Source: Halobacteroidaceae bacterium
Lineage (GTDB): Bacteria; Bacillota; Halanaerobiia; B1SED10-174
Assembly (NCBI GenBank): GCA_003550445.1
Contig: PUKG01000113.1
Span: forward strand, 1-8,161
Length of the DNA stretch: 8,161 bases
Reading direction: 5' to 3'
The position numbers and the translations under genes were made by a program. Under the pieces are notes generated by a model, which was given only the letters and a program-made list of their open reading frames with translations, had not been told where the DNA came from and ran no database searches. Positions within the stretch are counted from its first letter, which is position 1. Each line of letters opens with the position of its first letter. Shown piece after piece: positions 1-6,620 of the stretch.

Positions 1-273
1 CATATTTTGAATCTCTCCTTTCCCGGCTTCCCTGCCCAGGTGCTGGTACAGGCTCTTTCTCAGGAAGGCGTTTATGTATCGGCGGGCTCAGCTTGCTCAA
101 GCAAAAATGAAACCAGCTATATTCTTGAAGCTCTGGGGCTGGAGAGGGAAGTTATAAAAGGAGCATTACGTTTCAGTTTTTTGGAGGATATTACCCCCGA
201 GCAAGGAAAAGAAGCCGTAAAGAGAACAATAAAGGTGTTAAAAAAACTGAAGAAGGTGATGGGTTATGTCTGA
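1..273 (+). CDS. Cysteine desulfurase (NifS/IscS family), 3' end only
   Basis: The gene enters from the left edge and is open from base 1, so only the last 90 codons are present. Seen: a start HILNLSFPG followed by VSAGSACSSK, the active-site loop of class V aminotransferase-fold cysteine desulfurases. The Cys codon at 94-96 is the persulfide-carrying residue. The tail has the family's usual 'ALRFSF' strand and a lysine-rich C-terminal helix. Known: these PLP enzymes take sulfur (or selenium) from cysteine (or selenocysteine) and pass it to acceptors. The stop codon overlaps the next gene, thiI, by 8 bp. Inference: this is a dedicated NifZ-type sulfur donor for ThiI, as in Bacillus subtilis. 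A second role in providing selenium is possible because selC lies nearby, but nothing in the sequence shows it. Confidence 0.93.
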   Translation, partial: HILNLSFPGFPAQVLVQALSQEGVYVSAGSACSSKNETSYILEALGLEREVIKGALRFSFLEDITPEQGKEAVKRTIKVLKKLKKVMGYV

Positions 274-1411
274 TCTTATTTTACTCAGGTACGGTGAATT
301 AGGCCTTAAAGGTCATAATCGGTCCTTTTTCATTAAAAAACTAAAGGAAAATATACGAAGGATGTTAAAGGGAAAAGGAAAGCTTACTTCTGTCCATGGC
401 AGGCTTTTTTTCCACCCCTGGGAAATGGAAAGAGAAATTGTTGAAAACCTGCAAAGGGTATTTGGTCTGGTTGGAGTATCCCCTGCAAAGGAAGTGGAAG
501 CCGACATGGATGAAATTTCTTTTGCAGCGAAAGAACTAATTTCTCGACTGGATTTAAAAACGCCTACAACCTTTAAAGTGGAAACAAAGCGGGCTGATAA
601 ATCGTTTTATTTGAACTCTATGGAAATAAGCAGGGATATTGGTGCAAACCTGCTCCAATTATTCCCTCAGTTGAAGGTTGACGTTCACAACCCGGAAATA
701 AGAGTAAGAATTGAAATTAGAAAAAAAGCTTTTGTCTATATTGCTGATAATCCTGGTCCGGGAGGTTTGCCGGTGGGAACAGGTGGCAAAGGAATTTTGC
801 TTTTATCGGGGGGAATAGATAGTCCCGTTGCAGGATGGATGATGTTAAAAAGAGGAATTGATATTTTGCCTTTACATTTTTCCAGCCCTCCCTATACAAA
901 TGAAAGAAGCCTGGAAAAAGTTAAAGAACTTGTCCGGGAATTAAAACAGTGGGGTTTAAAAAGGCCCCTTTATAATGTTAATTTTACTCCTATACAGGAA
1001 AAGCTAATCCAGGAAGTTCCCGGAGACTTTTTAACAATAATGATGCGTAGGATGATGGTCCGCATAGCAAACAAAATTGCTGAAAAAACCGGGGATAAAT
1101 GTATAATTACTGGGGAAAGCCTGGGGCAGGTTGCCAGTCAGACAATTGAAAGCCTCCAATCTACCGGTGTTTTAGCTGAAGTCCCCCTTCTTCGTCCCCT
1201 GATAGGCCTGGATAAACAGGAAATTATAAATCTTGCCCAAAAAATCGGCACCTATGAAACTTCAATCCAACCCCATGAGGATTGCTGCCAGGTTTTTGTT
1301 CCAAATCACCCGGTTACAAGGCCGATTCTTTCTGAAGTGGAAAAAATTGAGGAAAAATTTGATTTTGAGGAAAAGTTAATAGAAGCTGTAGAAAAAATTG
1401 AAAGATTGTAA
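266..1411 (+). CDS. thiI: tRNA uracil 4-sulfurtransferase ThiI (rhodanese-less form)
   Basis: Known role: adenylates U8 of tRNAs and inserts sulfur to give 4-thiouridine; in some bacteria it also serves thiazole synthesis. Seen in 381 residues: an N-terminal ILLRYGELGLKG segment typical of the ferredoxin-like domain, a THUMP-like region to about residue 165, then the PP-loop ATPase signature SGGIDS at residues 181-186. A Cys pair in EDCCQVF (C340, C341) lies where ThiI proteins keep the cysteine used in sulfur transfer. The protein ends about 40 residues later, so the C-terminal rhodanese domain of the E. coli enzyme is absent, as is common in Firmicutes that pair ThiI with a partner desulfurase. 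The ATG at 266 has an AGAAGGTGA ribosome binding site and overlaps the desulfurase stop, so the two are probably translationally coupled. No terminator separates it from selC; read-through would stop at the selC terminator. Confidence 0.95.
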   Translation: MSDLILLRYGELGLKGHNRSFFIKKLKENIRRMLKGKGKLTSVHGRLFFHPWEMEREIVENLQRVFGLVGVSPAKEVEADMDEISFAAKELISRLDLKTPTTFKVETKRADKSFYLNSMEISRDIGANLLQLFPQLKVDVHNPEIRVRIEIRKKAFVYIADNPGPGGLPVGTGGKGILLLSGGIDSPVAGWMMLKRGIDILPLHFSSPPYTNERSLEKVKELVRELKQWGLKRPLYNVNFTPIQEKLIQEVPGDFLTIMMRRMMVRIANKIAEKTGDKCIITGESLGQVASQTIESLQSTGVLAEVPLLRPLIGLDKQEIINLAQKIGTYETSIQPHEDCCQVFVPNHPVTRPILSEVEKIEEKFDFEEKLIEAVEKIERL

Positions 1412-1419
1412 CCTTTATA

Positions 1420-1448
1420 TTGACAAATGGGTAAAAAAAAGATACCCT
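1420..1448 (+). promoter_or_regulatory. Sigma-A-type promoter of selC
   Basis: A perfect -35 hexamer TTGACA (1420-1425), a 17-bp spacer and a -10 hexamer TACCCT (1443-1448), which keeps the key T, A and final T. It starts 8 bp after the thiI stop and ends 6 bp before the mature 5' end of the tRNA, so it serves selC alone. Confidence 0.7.
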
Positions 1449-1454
1449 GTTTTT

Positions 1455-1549
1455 GGGAGCAGTTGGAGGACTGGTGTCTCCCTTGGACTTCAAATCCAAT
1501 GGCGGGCTAGTTGGTCCGCGGTGGGTTCGATTCCCACATGCTCCCGCCA
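1455..1549 (+). tRNA. selC: tRNA-Sec (anticodon UCA), CCA encoded
   Basis: Carries selenocysteine to in-frame UGA codons with SelB, after charging by SerRS and conversion by SelA. Seen: 95 nt including an encoded CCA. The acceptor is GGGAGCAG (1455-1462) against ATGCTCCC (1538-1545): seven Watson-Crick pairs plus a G-A opposition at the eighth. The discriminator is G1546. The D stem is 1465-1469/1477-1481. The anticodon stem is TTGGA/TCCAA around loop CTTCAAA with TCA at 1490-1492. A long variable arm has a 6-bp stem, GCGGGC (1502-1507) with GTCCGC (1514-1519). The T stem GTGGG/CCCAC (1521-1525/1533-1537) encloses TTCGATT. The extended acceptor-T stack, long variable arm and UCA anticodon together identify tRNA-Sec rather than a serine tRNA or a suppressor. 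Confidence 0.97.
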
Positions 1550-1561
1550 GTTAACAAAAGT

Positions 1562-1593
1562 ACTCTCGGGTTTCCGGGAGTTTTTTGTTTTTC
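1562..1593 (+). terminator. Rho-independent terminator of selC (and thiI read-through)
   Basis: Stem ACTCTCGG (1562-1569) pairs with CCGGGAGT (1574-1581): 8 bp including one G-U pair, around the loop GTTT. A T-rich tract follows from 1582 to 1593. It lies 12 bp after the tRNA CCA end. Confidence 0.9.
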
Positions 1594-1686
1594 GCTGTTT
1601 TTAAAAATGGGAAAAAACAGGAAAATCCGCGGAAAATGTAGAAATTTATCGAATAAGGCAGATGCCCAGGTTAAGGGGGGGAATTA

Positions 1687-2733
1687 ATGGTAAATTTACG
1701 GGCCGTTTTCCTGGTTTTTCTGTTCCTGGTTTTAATTTTTTCCACCCAGGTTTTGGCTGATGAATTAGTGGTCCATTTTATTGATGTTGGCCAGGGGGAT
1801 TCCATTTTAATCCAGGGTCAGGGGACAAAGGTATTGATTGATGGGGGAGATAGGTGGGATTGGGTTGGAGAAAGATTAATATCATATTTACAAGAACTTG
1901 ATATTGCCGTAATAAATGCAATTATTTCAACTCACCCTCATGCCGACCATATTGGGGGACTCCCGGCTGTAATTAGGGAGTTTGAGGTAGAGAAAGTTTA
2001 TGATAGTGGAAGGGTTCACACTACCCAAACATATGAAAATTACTTACAGCTAATTTTTGATGAAGAAATTCCTTATTTTACCCCTCGTCGAGGGGATAAG
2101 ATTTCTGTGGGAGGATTGGAATTTCTTGTTCTTAACCCCGCCGAAAATGTTGAGGATTACAGTTTAAATGATGCTTCGATTGTGTTGCGTTTAGAATATG
2201 ACGAAATTTCTTTTCTGTTTACTGGAGATGCCGAGGAGAGAGCCGAACTGGAAATGGTTAACTCGGGATTGCCTCTGGAATCAACAATTCTAAAGGTAGG
2301 CCATCACGGAAGTAGAACGTCTACAAATTCTTTTTTTCTTGAAGAGGTTTCTCCGCAAGCAGCGGTTATCCAGGTTGGTATTGATAACAGATATGGTCAT
2401 CCCCATCCCGAGGTTTTAGAAAACCTGGAAGAAAATAACGTTAAAATTTTTCGAAATGATCTCCATGGGAATATAATAATCGGGACTGATGGAAAGGAAT
2501 TCTGGGTTGAAATGGAAAAAGAGGATGAAGATCGGGGTGTCCTAATTAACATAAATACCGCCTGCATCCAAAAGCTTCAAGATTTGCCAGGAATCGGACC
2601 GGTTTTAGCAGAAAGAATTAATGAATACAGGGAAAAGCATGGACCTTTTACCAGCTATGAGGAAATAAAAAAAGTCCAGGGAATTGGACCGGGAACACTG
2701 GAAGGAATAAAAAACCTAATTGTTTTGGATTGA
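1687..2733 (+). CDS. Secreted ComEC-like metallo-beta-lactamase with C-terminal ComEA-like HhH domain
   Basis: Seen in 348 residues: a hydrophobic signal peptide with a likely cleavage after VLA (residue 24); a metallo-beta-lactamase fold opening with VHFIDVGQGDS; the metal-binding motif THPHADH (H83, H85, D87, H88); D181 in FTGDAEE; and GHHGS (H206-H207) and YGHPHPE (H238), all in the order found in the soluble C-terminal domain of ComEC/Rec2. Residues 289-348 form a helix-hairpin-helix module (INTA, LPGIGPVLAERI, VQGIGPGTLEGI) like ComEA. The membrane channel of ComEC is absent. Inference: an exported metal-dependent hydrolase, probably nuclease or phosphodiesterase, which the HhH module brings to DNA at the cell surface; substrate unproven. 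The ATG is preceded by AAGGGGGG at 1673-1680 with a 6-nt gap. No clear promoter is visible between the selC terminator and this gene, although transcription presumably starts there. Confidence 0.88.
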   Translation: MVNLRAVFLVFLFLVLIFSTQVLADELVVHFIDVGQGDSILIQGQGTKVLIDGGDRWDWVGERLISYLQELDIAVINAIISTHPHADHIGGLPAVIREFEVEKVYDSGRVHTTQTYENYLQLIFDEEIPYFTPRRGDKISVGGLEFLVLNPAENVEDYSLNDASIVLRLEYDEISFLFTGDAEERAELEMVNSGLPLESTILKVGHHGSRTSTNSFFLEEVSPQAAVIQVGIDNRYGHPHPEVLENLEENNVKIFRNDLHGNIIIGTDGKEFWVEMEKEDEDRGVLININTACIQKLQDLPGIGPVLAERINEYREKHGPFTSYEEIKKVQGIGPGTLEGIKNLIVLD

Positions 2734-2778
2734 ACTTATTTTGTAAAAAAACCAAAAATTTTAGGAGGGTAAACCTCT

Positions 2779-3495
2779 GTGAGAAAAAAGTGGATTTTTT
2801 TTGACTGCATGGAAACCCTAATTGATGTAAAAGTTGTTCCCGACCAGGAACTATATGCTTATTGGGCTTACTCCAAATCCGGAATTGAGTTTTGCTGGCC
2901 CGGCTTTGATGAATTTTTAGAAGAATATAAACTTGCTTCCGAAATCATTGAGAAAAAAATCCACCCCTGCCAGGAATTCAGCCTTCTTGAACGCTTTAAA
3001 CTAATGGTTGAAGGATTACCTGGAGTGAAAAACCAAGAAGAAATAGAAAAACTGGCCAATATTCTGCAAGACAACTACTGGAAAAATTACCGGGAGAACT
3101 GCCGGATTGAGAAAGATTTACCTTATGTGCTTTCAGAATTAAAGAACAGGTTTTCTCTCGGAGTAATTTCAAACTTTAAAAAACCGGGTGGAGTTGAAGA
3201 ACTTTTAGAGGAATTTTCTCTGTTGGATTTTTTTGATTTCGTAATAACTTCGGTTGATGTGGGCTGGAAAAAGCCCCATCCAAAAATTTTTTCCATATCC
3301 CTTAAGGTTGCCAGAGTTAAACCAGGAGAAGTTATTTTTGTAGGAGATGATTTTTCCTGTGATTATTGTGGATCAAAAGATTTTGGAATGAAGCCAGTTT
3401 TACTGGATCGAGAAAAGAAAAACCCCGAAGTTTATCCCCGAATTTCCTCATTATCCAGACTTCCCCTGTTCCTGGAGGAAGAAAAAGGAGTTTAA
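2779..3495 (+). CDS. HAD-superfamily hydrolase with atypical motif I
   Basis: Seen in 238 residues: an N-terminal FFDCMETL with nucleophile D9; a helical cap region of roughly residues 15-110; motif II Ser131 in VISN; motif III Lys in GWKKPHPKIF (K164/K165); and motif IV GDDFSCD (D190, D191, D195). This is the Rossmann-like HAD fold with a C1 cap, close in layout to haloacid dehalogenase and phosphoglycolate phosphatase-like enzymes. The usual second Asp of DxDGT is replaced: the position two after the nucleophile is Met11 and the Gly is Glu12. Phosphatases use that Asp as acid/base, so ordinary phosphatase activity is not assured. Start is GTG with an AGGAGGG site (2763-2769), 9 nt upstream. 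It follows the MBL gene by 45 nt and could be co-transcribed. Substrate unknown. Confidence 0.85.
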   Translation: MRKKWIFFDCMETLIDVKVVPDQELYAYWAYSKSGIEFCWPGFDEFLEEYKLASEIIEKKIHPCQEFSLLERFKLMVEGLPGVKNQEEIEKLANILQDNYWKNYRENCRIEKDLPYVLSELKNRFSLGVISNFKKPGGVEELLEEFSLLDFFDFVITSVDVGWKKPHPKIFSISLKVARVKPGEVIFVGDDFSCDYCGSKDFGMKPVLLDREKKNPEVYPRISSLSRLPLFLEEEKGV

Positions 3496-3597
3496 CAAAT
3501 TAAAAGGATTAGGATCCCTCAAAGGGAAAAAGTTAAGTTTAAGTAAACAGTCAATCAAAGCTCAGTAATTAATATTTCAAAAAAGAGGAGAGGTTCG

Positions 3598-4359
3598 ATG
3601 GAATTATTATCATGGAACGTAAATGGAGTTAGGGCTGTGAATAAAAAAGGCTATTGGGATTGGGTTTACCAGAATAAAGCAGATATTATCTGTTTACAGG
3701 AAACCAAGGCCTGGGAAGAACAGCTCCCGGAAAAAATCAAAAAAATCCCCGGGTTCAGGTCATATTTTTCCAAACCAGAACGCAAAGGATATAGTGGGGT
3801 TGCGTTATATTCTCGACTTGAGCCTTTAGAAATAAATTATTCTTTCGGGGACAGGCGTTTTGATAATGAAGGAAGGGTAATTTTTGCAAGGTTTTCTGAT
3901 TTTGTCCTCTTTAATATTTATTTTCCTAATGGCAAAGCCTCGAAAGAAAGATTACGTTATAAAATGGAATTTTACGAATCTTTCCTGGAAAAAGCAAAAG
4001 AGTTAAAGGATAAAGGGGAAAAAGTAATTATCTGCGGGGATGTAAATACCGCTCACCGGGAAATCGATCTTGCTCGGCCAAAAGAAAATGAAAAAACCTC
4101 AGGTTTTTTACCGGAGGAAAGGGAATGGATTGATAGGCTTTTAGGTGCCGGCTTTATTGATACCTTCAGGGTTTTTACCCAGGAGGGAGAAAACTATTCC
4201 TGGTGGGACCTTAAAACCCGGGCTCGAGAAAGAAATGTTGGCTGGAGAATAGACTATTTTATTGTCAGTGAAAACCTTAAAGAAAAGCTTGAAGATGCTT
4301 TTATCCTCCCGGAAATATACGGTTCAGACCACTGTCCAGTAGGAATAACCCTGTCCTGA
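3598..4359 (+). CDS. xthA: Exodeoxyribonuclease III (AP endonuclease, ExoIII/APE1 family)
   Basis: Cuts DNA 5' to abasic sites and removes 3' blocking groups in base excision repair; cytoplasmic and Mg-dependent. Seen in 253 residues, the normal length: LSWNVNGVRA at the N-terminus (N7), LQETK with the metal-binding E35, NIYFPNG with Y108, ICGDVN with D148 and N150, WRIDYF with D219, and the terminal GSDHCPV with D244 and H245. The complete catalytic set is present and nothing is truncated. The ATG is preceded by an AGAGGAGAGG purine-rich site ending 5 nt before the start. The 102-bp gap to the HAD gene contains no terminator I trust, so the gene may be read from upstream or from its own unrecognised promoter. 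Confidence 0.96.
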   Translation: MELLSWNVNGVRAVNKKGYWDWVYQNKADIICLQETKAWEEQLPEKIKKIPGFRSYFSKPERKGYSGVALYSRLEPLEINYSFGDRRFDNEGRVIFARFSDFVLFNIYFPNGKASKERLRYKMEFYESFLEKAKELKDKGEKVIICGDVNTAHREIDLARPKENEKTSGFLPEEREWIDRLLGAGFIDTFRVFTQEGENYSWWDLKTRARERNVGWRIDYFIVSENLKEKLEDAFILPEIYGSDHCPVGITLS

Positions 4360-4419
4360 TTTAAAAACAGGAAAAGGGGTAAAAAATTACAAATTATTAC
4401 CTAAATCGATGAAGGAAAA

Positions 4420-4463
4420 TCTCCCGAAGATAAAGAAAAAAATGTTGAAAAAAATACGGGAGG
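4420..4463 (+). promoter_or_regulatory. Possible hairpin masking the ribosome binding site of the next gene
   Basis: CTCCCG (4421-4426) is an exact complement of CGGGAG (4457-4462), with an extra U-G pair at 4420/4463. The right arm is the ribosome binding site GGGAGG (4458-4463) of the small gene starting at 4473. The 30-nt loop is almost all purine. A six- or seven-pair stem with a long loop is only moderately stable, so regulation is an inference. Confidence 0.3.
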
Positions 4464-4472
4464 CGATTTGGC

Positions 4473-4781
4473 TTGCAGGAAGAAACACTTCGCAGGGAGT
4501 TATTCTTAGAGCCCGATCTGGAAGATAAAAGAGGAGAAATAACCCTCGATGAAATTTTCCCTGAATCTTTTATCAGGCAGTACTCCTGCTTTTTTAATGT
4601 AAAACAATTTTTGAAAAGTTTTCCTTTTTGGAAAGAGCTGGACCCTGACGAAATAATTGGATCTTCAAAATGGGAGACCTATATCAAAGAGAATACTATA
4701 TTTGATAGCTGGAAAGGGATGAAGCTGGTAGCAATAATAGAATGGATGGAAAGAAAAGAGGGGGAAAAGGAAATAACATAG
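4473..4781 (+). CDS. Small hypothetical protein (102 aa)
   Basis: I do not recognise this family. The product is a soluble-looking, acidic and aromatic-rich protein with no signal peptide, no membrane segment and a single Cys (in RQYSCFFNV). The middle has FPESFIRQY and FLKSFPFWKELDPDEI, and the C-terminus has a likely helix ending in a charged EKEIT tail. The start is the TTG at 4473, chosen because GGGAGG lies 9 nt upstream; no in-frame ATG is as well placed. It is the last plus-strand gene, 113 bp after xthA, and ends 31 bp before the bidirectional terminator. Reading frame and ribosome binding site support a real gene, but no function can be assigned. Confidence 0.65.
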   Translation: MQEETLRRELFLEPDLEDKRGEITLDEIFPESFIRQYSCFFNVKQFLKSFPFWKELDPDEIIGSSKWETYIKENTIFDSWKGMKLVAIIEWMERKEGEKEIT

Positions 4782-4812
4782 TATACCCCAAAAAAAGTAT
4801 CTCTCAATAAAG

Positions 4813-4850
4813 AAAAAGCCGTGGAAGGGAATAAACCCCCACGGCTTTTT
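4813..4850. terminator. Bidirectional rho-independent terminator between convergent genes
   Basis: A perfect 12-bp inverted repeat, AAAAAGCCGTGG (4813-4824) with CCACGGCTTTTT (4839-4850). A GC-rich core is flanked by A on one side and T on the other, so it works in both directions: for the small plus-strand gene and for the minus-strand transporter operon, whose stop is at 4862-4864. Within the loop GGG (4827-4829) could pair with CCC (4836-4838). Confidence 0.93.
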
Positions 4851-4861
4851 TCTATTAAATC

Positions 4862-6250
4862 TTACATCAAGATAATCCCTACAATTGTGGCGGCAACGAG
4901 ACCGGCAAGGACAGGAATAAAGTTCTTCCTTGCAAGGTCAAGGGGTTTTACTCCAGCGATACCAGCAGTGGCAACCAGGCCAAAAGCCCAGGCGATTATT
5001 GTTCCGCCACCAGTCCAAACCGACCCCATCTGTCCAATGGCAGCCATTGCTTTAACATTAATGCCTGCCGGCCCACCAAGGGCTTCTGCAAGGCTTGCAG
5101 TAAGGGGCAGTCCGGAGAATCCGGAACCATCAAGACCTGTGGTAATTCCAACAAGGAGATTTCCGAATCCAAGGGCAATTGCGTTAAGGGGGATTGCCTG
5201 GGCCAGGTTTTCTCCCAGGTCGAAAAGTAGGGGAGGAGCACCTGCTCCTAAAATGCTTTCTACGTTCCCCGAACCTAAAAAGAAGAAACCAGCAATGGGA
5301 ATAACCGGGGAGAATATTTTAATGGCGAATAAAAAGCCCTCCCGCAGGTAACCAACAATTTCTTCCAGGGCTTTCCCTTTATGCTCGACAATCCCCGAAA
5401 GAACAAGTAAAGCACTGGCAGTTCCACCGAGAAGGGCAGTTGCTCCCCCACCGCGAATACCCTGGGTTACCATGGCGATAATTACTCCCAGAAAAACAAG
5501 AGGAACAAGAATGGCAAAAGCCGATGCCCGGGAGGTTTTTTCTACTGGACCATCATCTTCGGTGGAGATAAGGTCAGAAGAAAAACCGCCTTCCCCGGGT
5601 TTTTTAAATTCTTTTCGCATCATGAAAAAGGCAACTCCTGCAGCAACAAGACCGGTAATAATTGAGAGGGCTCCTACATATGGAAGCAATGATCCTGCCG
5701 GCAAACCGGCACTGGTTTCACTCAAACCAGGGGCTCCCTGAATTACCAGGTCCCCACTCAAAGCCATTCCGTGACCAAGAATATTTACGCTCATGGCTGC
5801 GGCCATTGGTGGTAAACCGGACTTAAGGGCAATTGGAATAAGCATTGTCCCAACCAGTGCGGTTGCAGGGGTTGGCCAGAAGAAGATTGCGGCAAGATAC
5901 ATAACTCCGCCAAGGACCCAGAAGCTTGCCGTTGGGGTTTTCATTAACTTCTGGGCAGGAGCCACCATTAGTGCATCTGCCTTCATTGTCTGTAAACTCT
6001 TGAGCATTGCAACCATTAAAGCGATTACAAGCATAATATCAAATAGCTGTTCACCTGCTGTCAAAAGTCCTCTAAAAAGGATCTGGACTGAATTGACGAG
6101 GCTACCCGAATAAGCGAACCCAACTAAAAAAAGTCCAATTAGTGATGGGACAACTACATCCCGTCGCATTACCATGAACACAACAATAACCAAAATGGAC
6201 ACCAGATATAACCAGTGCGCCGAGGTTAATGCTTGGGCATCAATATCCAT
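4862..6250 (-). CDS. Polytopic membrane transporter (ion-transporter-superfamily-like), substrate unknown
   Basis: Seen in 462 residues: about 12-13 hydrophobic segments (for example residues 12-28, 32-49, 68-83, 108-125, 188-211, 242-264, 307-327, 353-371 and 443-461), with one hydrophilic loop at 212-241 that divides the protein in two. Each half carries a Gly/Pro/Ser-rich break in a membrane segment: WPTPATALVG with NILGHGMALSGD in the first, and GLDGSGFSGLP with WTGGGTI in the second. This two-half layout with broken helices is typical of the ion transporter superfamily (DctM, GntP, DcuC, NhaC-like carriers), but I cannot place it in a named family. A secondary carrier for an organic anion is a reasonable inference. 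The ATG follows TTAGGAGGGAAGAAA. It is the last gene of the three-gene minus-strand operon, 25 nt after the small protein, and ends at the bidirectional terminator. Confidence 0.82.
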   Translation of the reverse strand: MDIDAQALTSAHWLYLVSILVIVVFMVMRRDVVVPSLIGLFLVGFAYSGSLVNSVQILFRGLLTAGEQLFDIMLVIALMVAMLKSLQTMKADALMVAPAQKLMKTPTASFWVLGGVMYLAAIFFWPTPATALVGTMLIPIALKSGLPPMAAAMSVNILGHGMALSGDLVIQGAPGLSETSAGLPAGSLLPYVGALSIITGLVAAGVAFFMMRKEFKKPGEGGFSSDLISTEDDGPVEKTSRASAFAILVPLVFLGVIIAMVTQGIRGGGATALLGGTASALLVLSGIVEHKGKALEEIVGYLREGFLFAIKIFSPVIPIAGFFFLGSGNVESILGAGAPPLLFDLGENLAQAIPLNAIALGFGNLLVGITTGLDGSGFSGLPLTASLAEALGGPAGINVKAMAAIGQMGSVWTGGGTIIAWAFGLVATAGIAGVKPLDLARKNFIPVLAGLVAATIVGIILM

Positions 6251-6275
6251 TTTCTTCCCTCCTAATAATTATAAA

Positions 6276-6614
6276 TTATTTTGTTTTTAGAGTTCTCAGA
6301 GCGTTGATAATAGTTTCAAGAAGGCCTTCCCCAGAATTCAGGACTTCTTTTTCTTTTCCTTCGTGGGTTGCCAGAAGTCGCATAGTTACGAGTCTTTTTT
6401 CATAAGGCCCCCGGACAGCATTCATTAGAAGTCTTTCGTTTTTTACTTCCCCAACTTCTTCATCAAGCATTTTACAGAAAGCATTTCCTATTGCCCCCAA
6501 AAGGGTTTCTCCTACGGCTTCAAACTTCTTTTCTACTCCATCAACAGTGGTATCAAGGTAAACTTTAATATATTCGTTTTCAATAGGTTCGCTTCTCATG
6601 CTTACTATTTGCAT
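6276..6614 (-). CDS. Small tandem-repeat protein of the transporter/FAD-oxidoreductase operon
   Basis: Not confidently assigned. The 112-residue product consists of two copies of one unit (residues 16-50 and 76-110) at an ungapped offset of 60 residues. Shared positions include L, T, G, EK, GE, LL, I and NA; I count 12 identities in 35. The pattern suggests strands followed by a helix starting at GExLL. It recalls the paired strand-helix units of the 2-isopropylmalate synthase regulatory domain, a guess from layout only. No signal peptide or membrane segment. Start choice: the frame is open to a GTG at 6626, which would give 116 residues, but the AAAGGTGGTG site (6621-6630) sits 6 nt before the ATG at 6614 and would overlap the GTG starts, so the ATG is preferred. 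It lies 33 nt after the FAD gene and 25 nt before the transporter. Possible roles are accessory subunit or ligand sensor. Confidence 0.75.
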   Translation of the reverse strand: MQIVSMRSEPIENEYIKVYLDTTVDGVEKKFEAVGETLLGAIGNAFCKMLDEEVGEVKNERLLMNAVRGPYEKRLVTMRLLATHEGKEKEVLNSGEGLLETIINALRTLKTK

Positions 6615-6620
6615 TTTTTT

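Noticed and set aside
1398..1604. 68-codon open frame across the selC gene
   Set aside because: It covers the promoter, the whole tRNA and the terminator, and has no ribosome binding site, so it cannot be a real gene alongside selC.
1626..1633. Palindrome TCCGCGGA between the selC terminator and the MBL gene
   Set aside because: Eight bases of symmetry are too short to support an operator, and there is no second copy nearby.
1455..1686. selC as an integration site for a mobile element
   Set aside because: selC is a known target in enterobacteria, but no integrase, repeated tRNA 3' end or cargo-like gene follows; the neighbouring genes look chromosomal.
4409..4528. 39-codon frame with a cationic, amphipathic-looking product upstream of and overlapping the small orphan gene
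   Set aside because: There is no ribosome binding site before its ATG, and its second half overlaps a better supported frame. A leader peptide that opens the hairpin at 4420-4463 is conceivable but not supported.
4821..5351. 176-codon open frame on the plus strand
   Set aside because: It runs antisense to the transporter, begins inside the terminator stem, and its product is a Pro/Arg/Ala-rich string without a domain: a shadow of the Gly/Ala-rich transporter codons.
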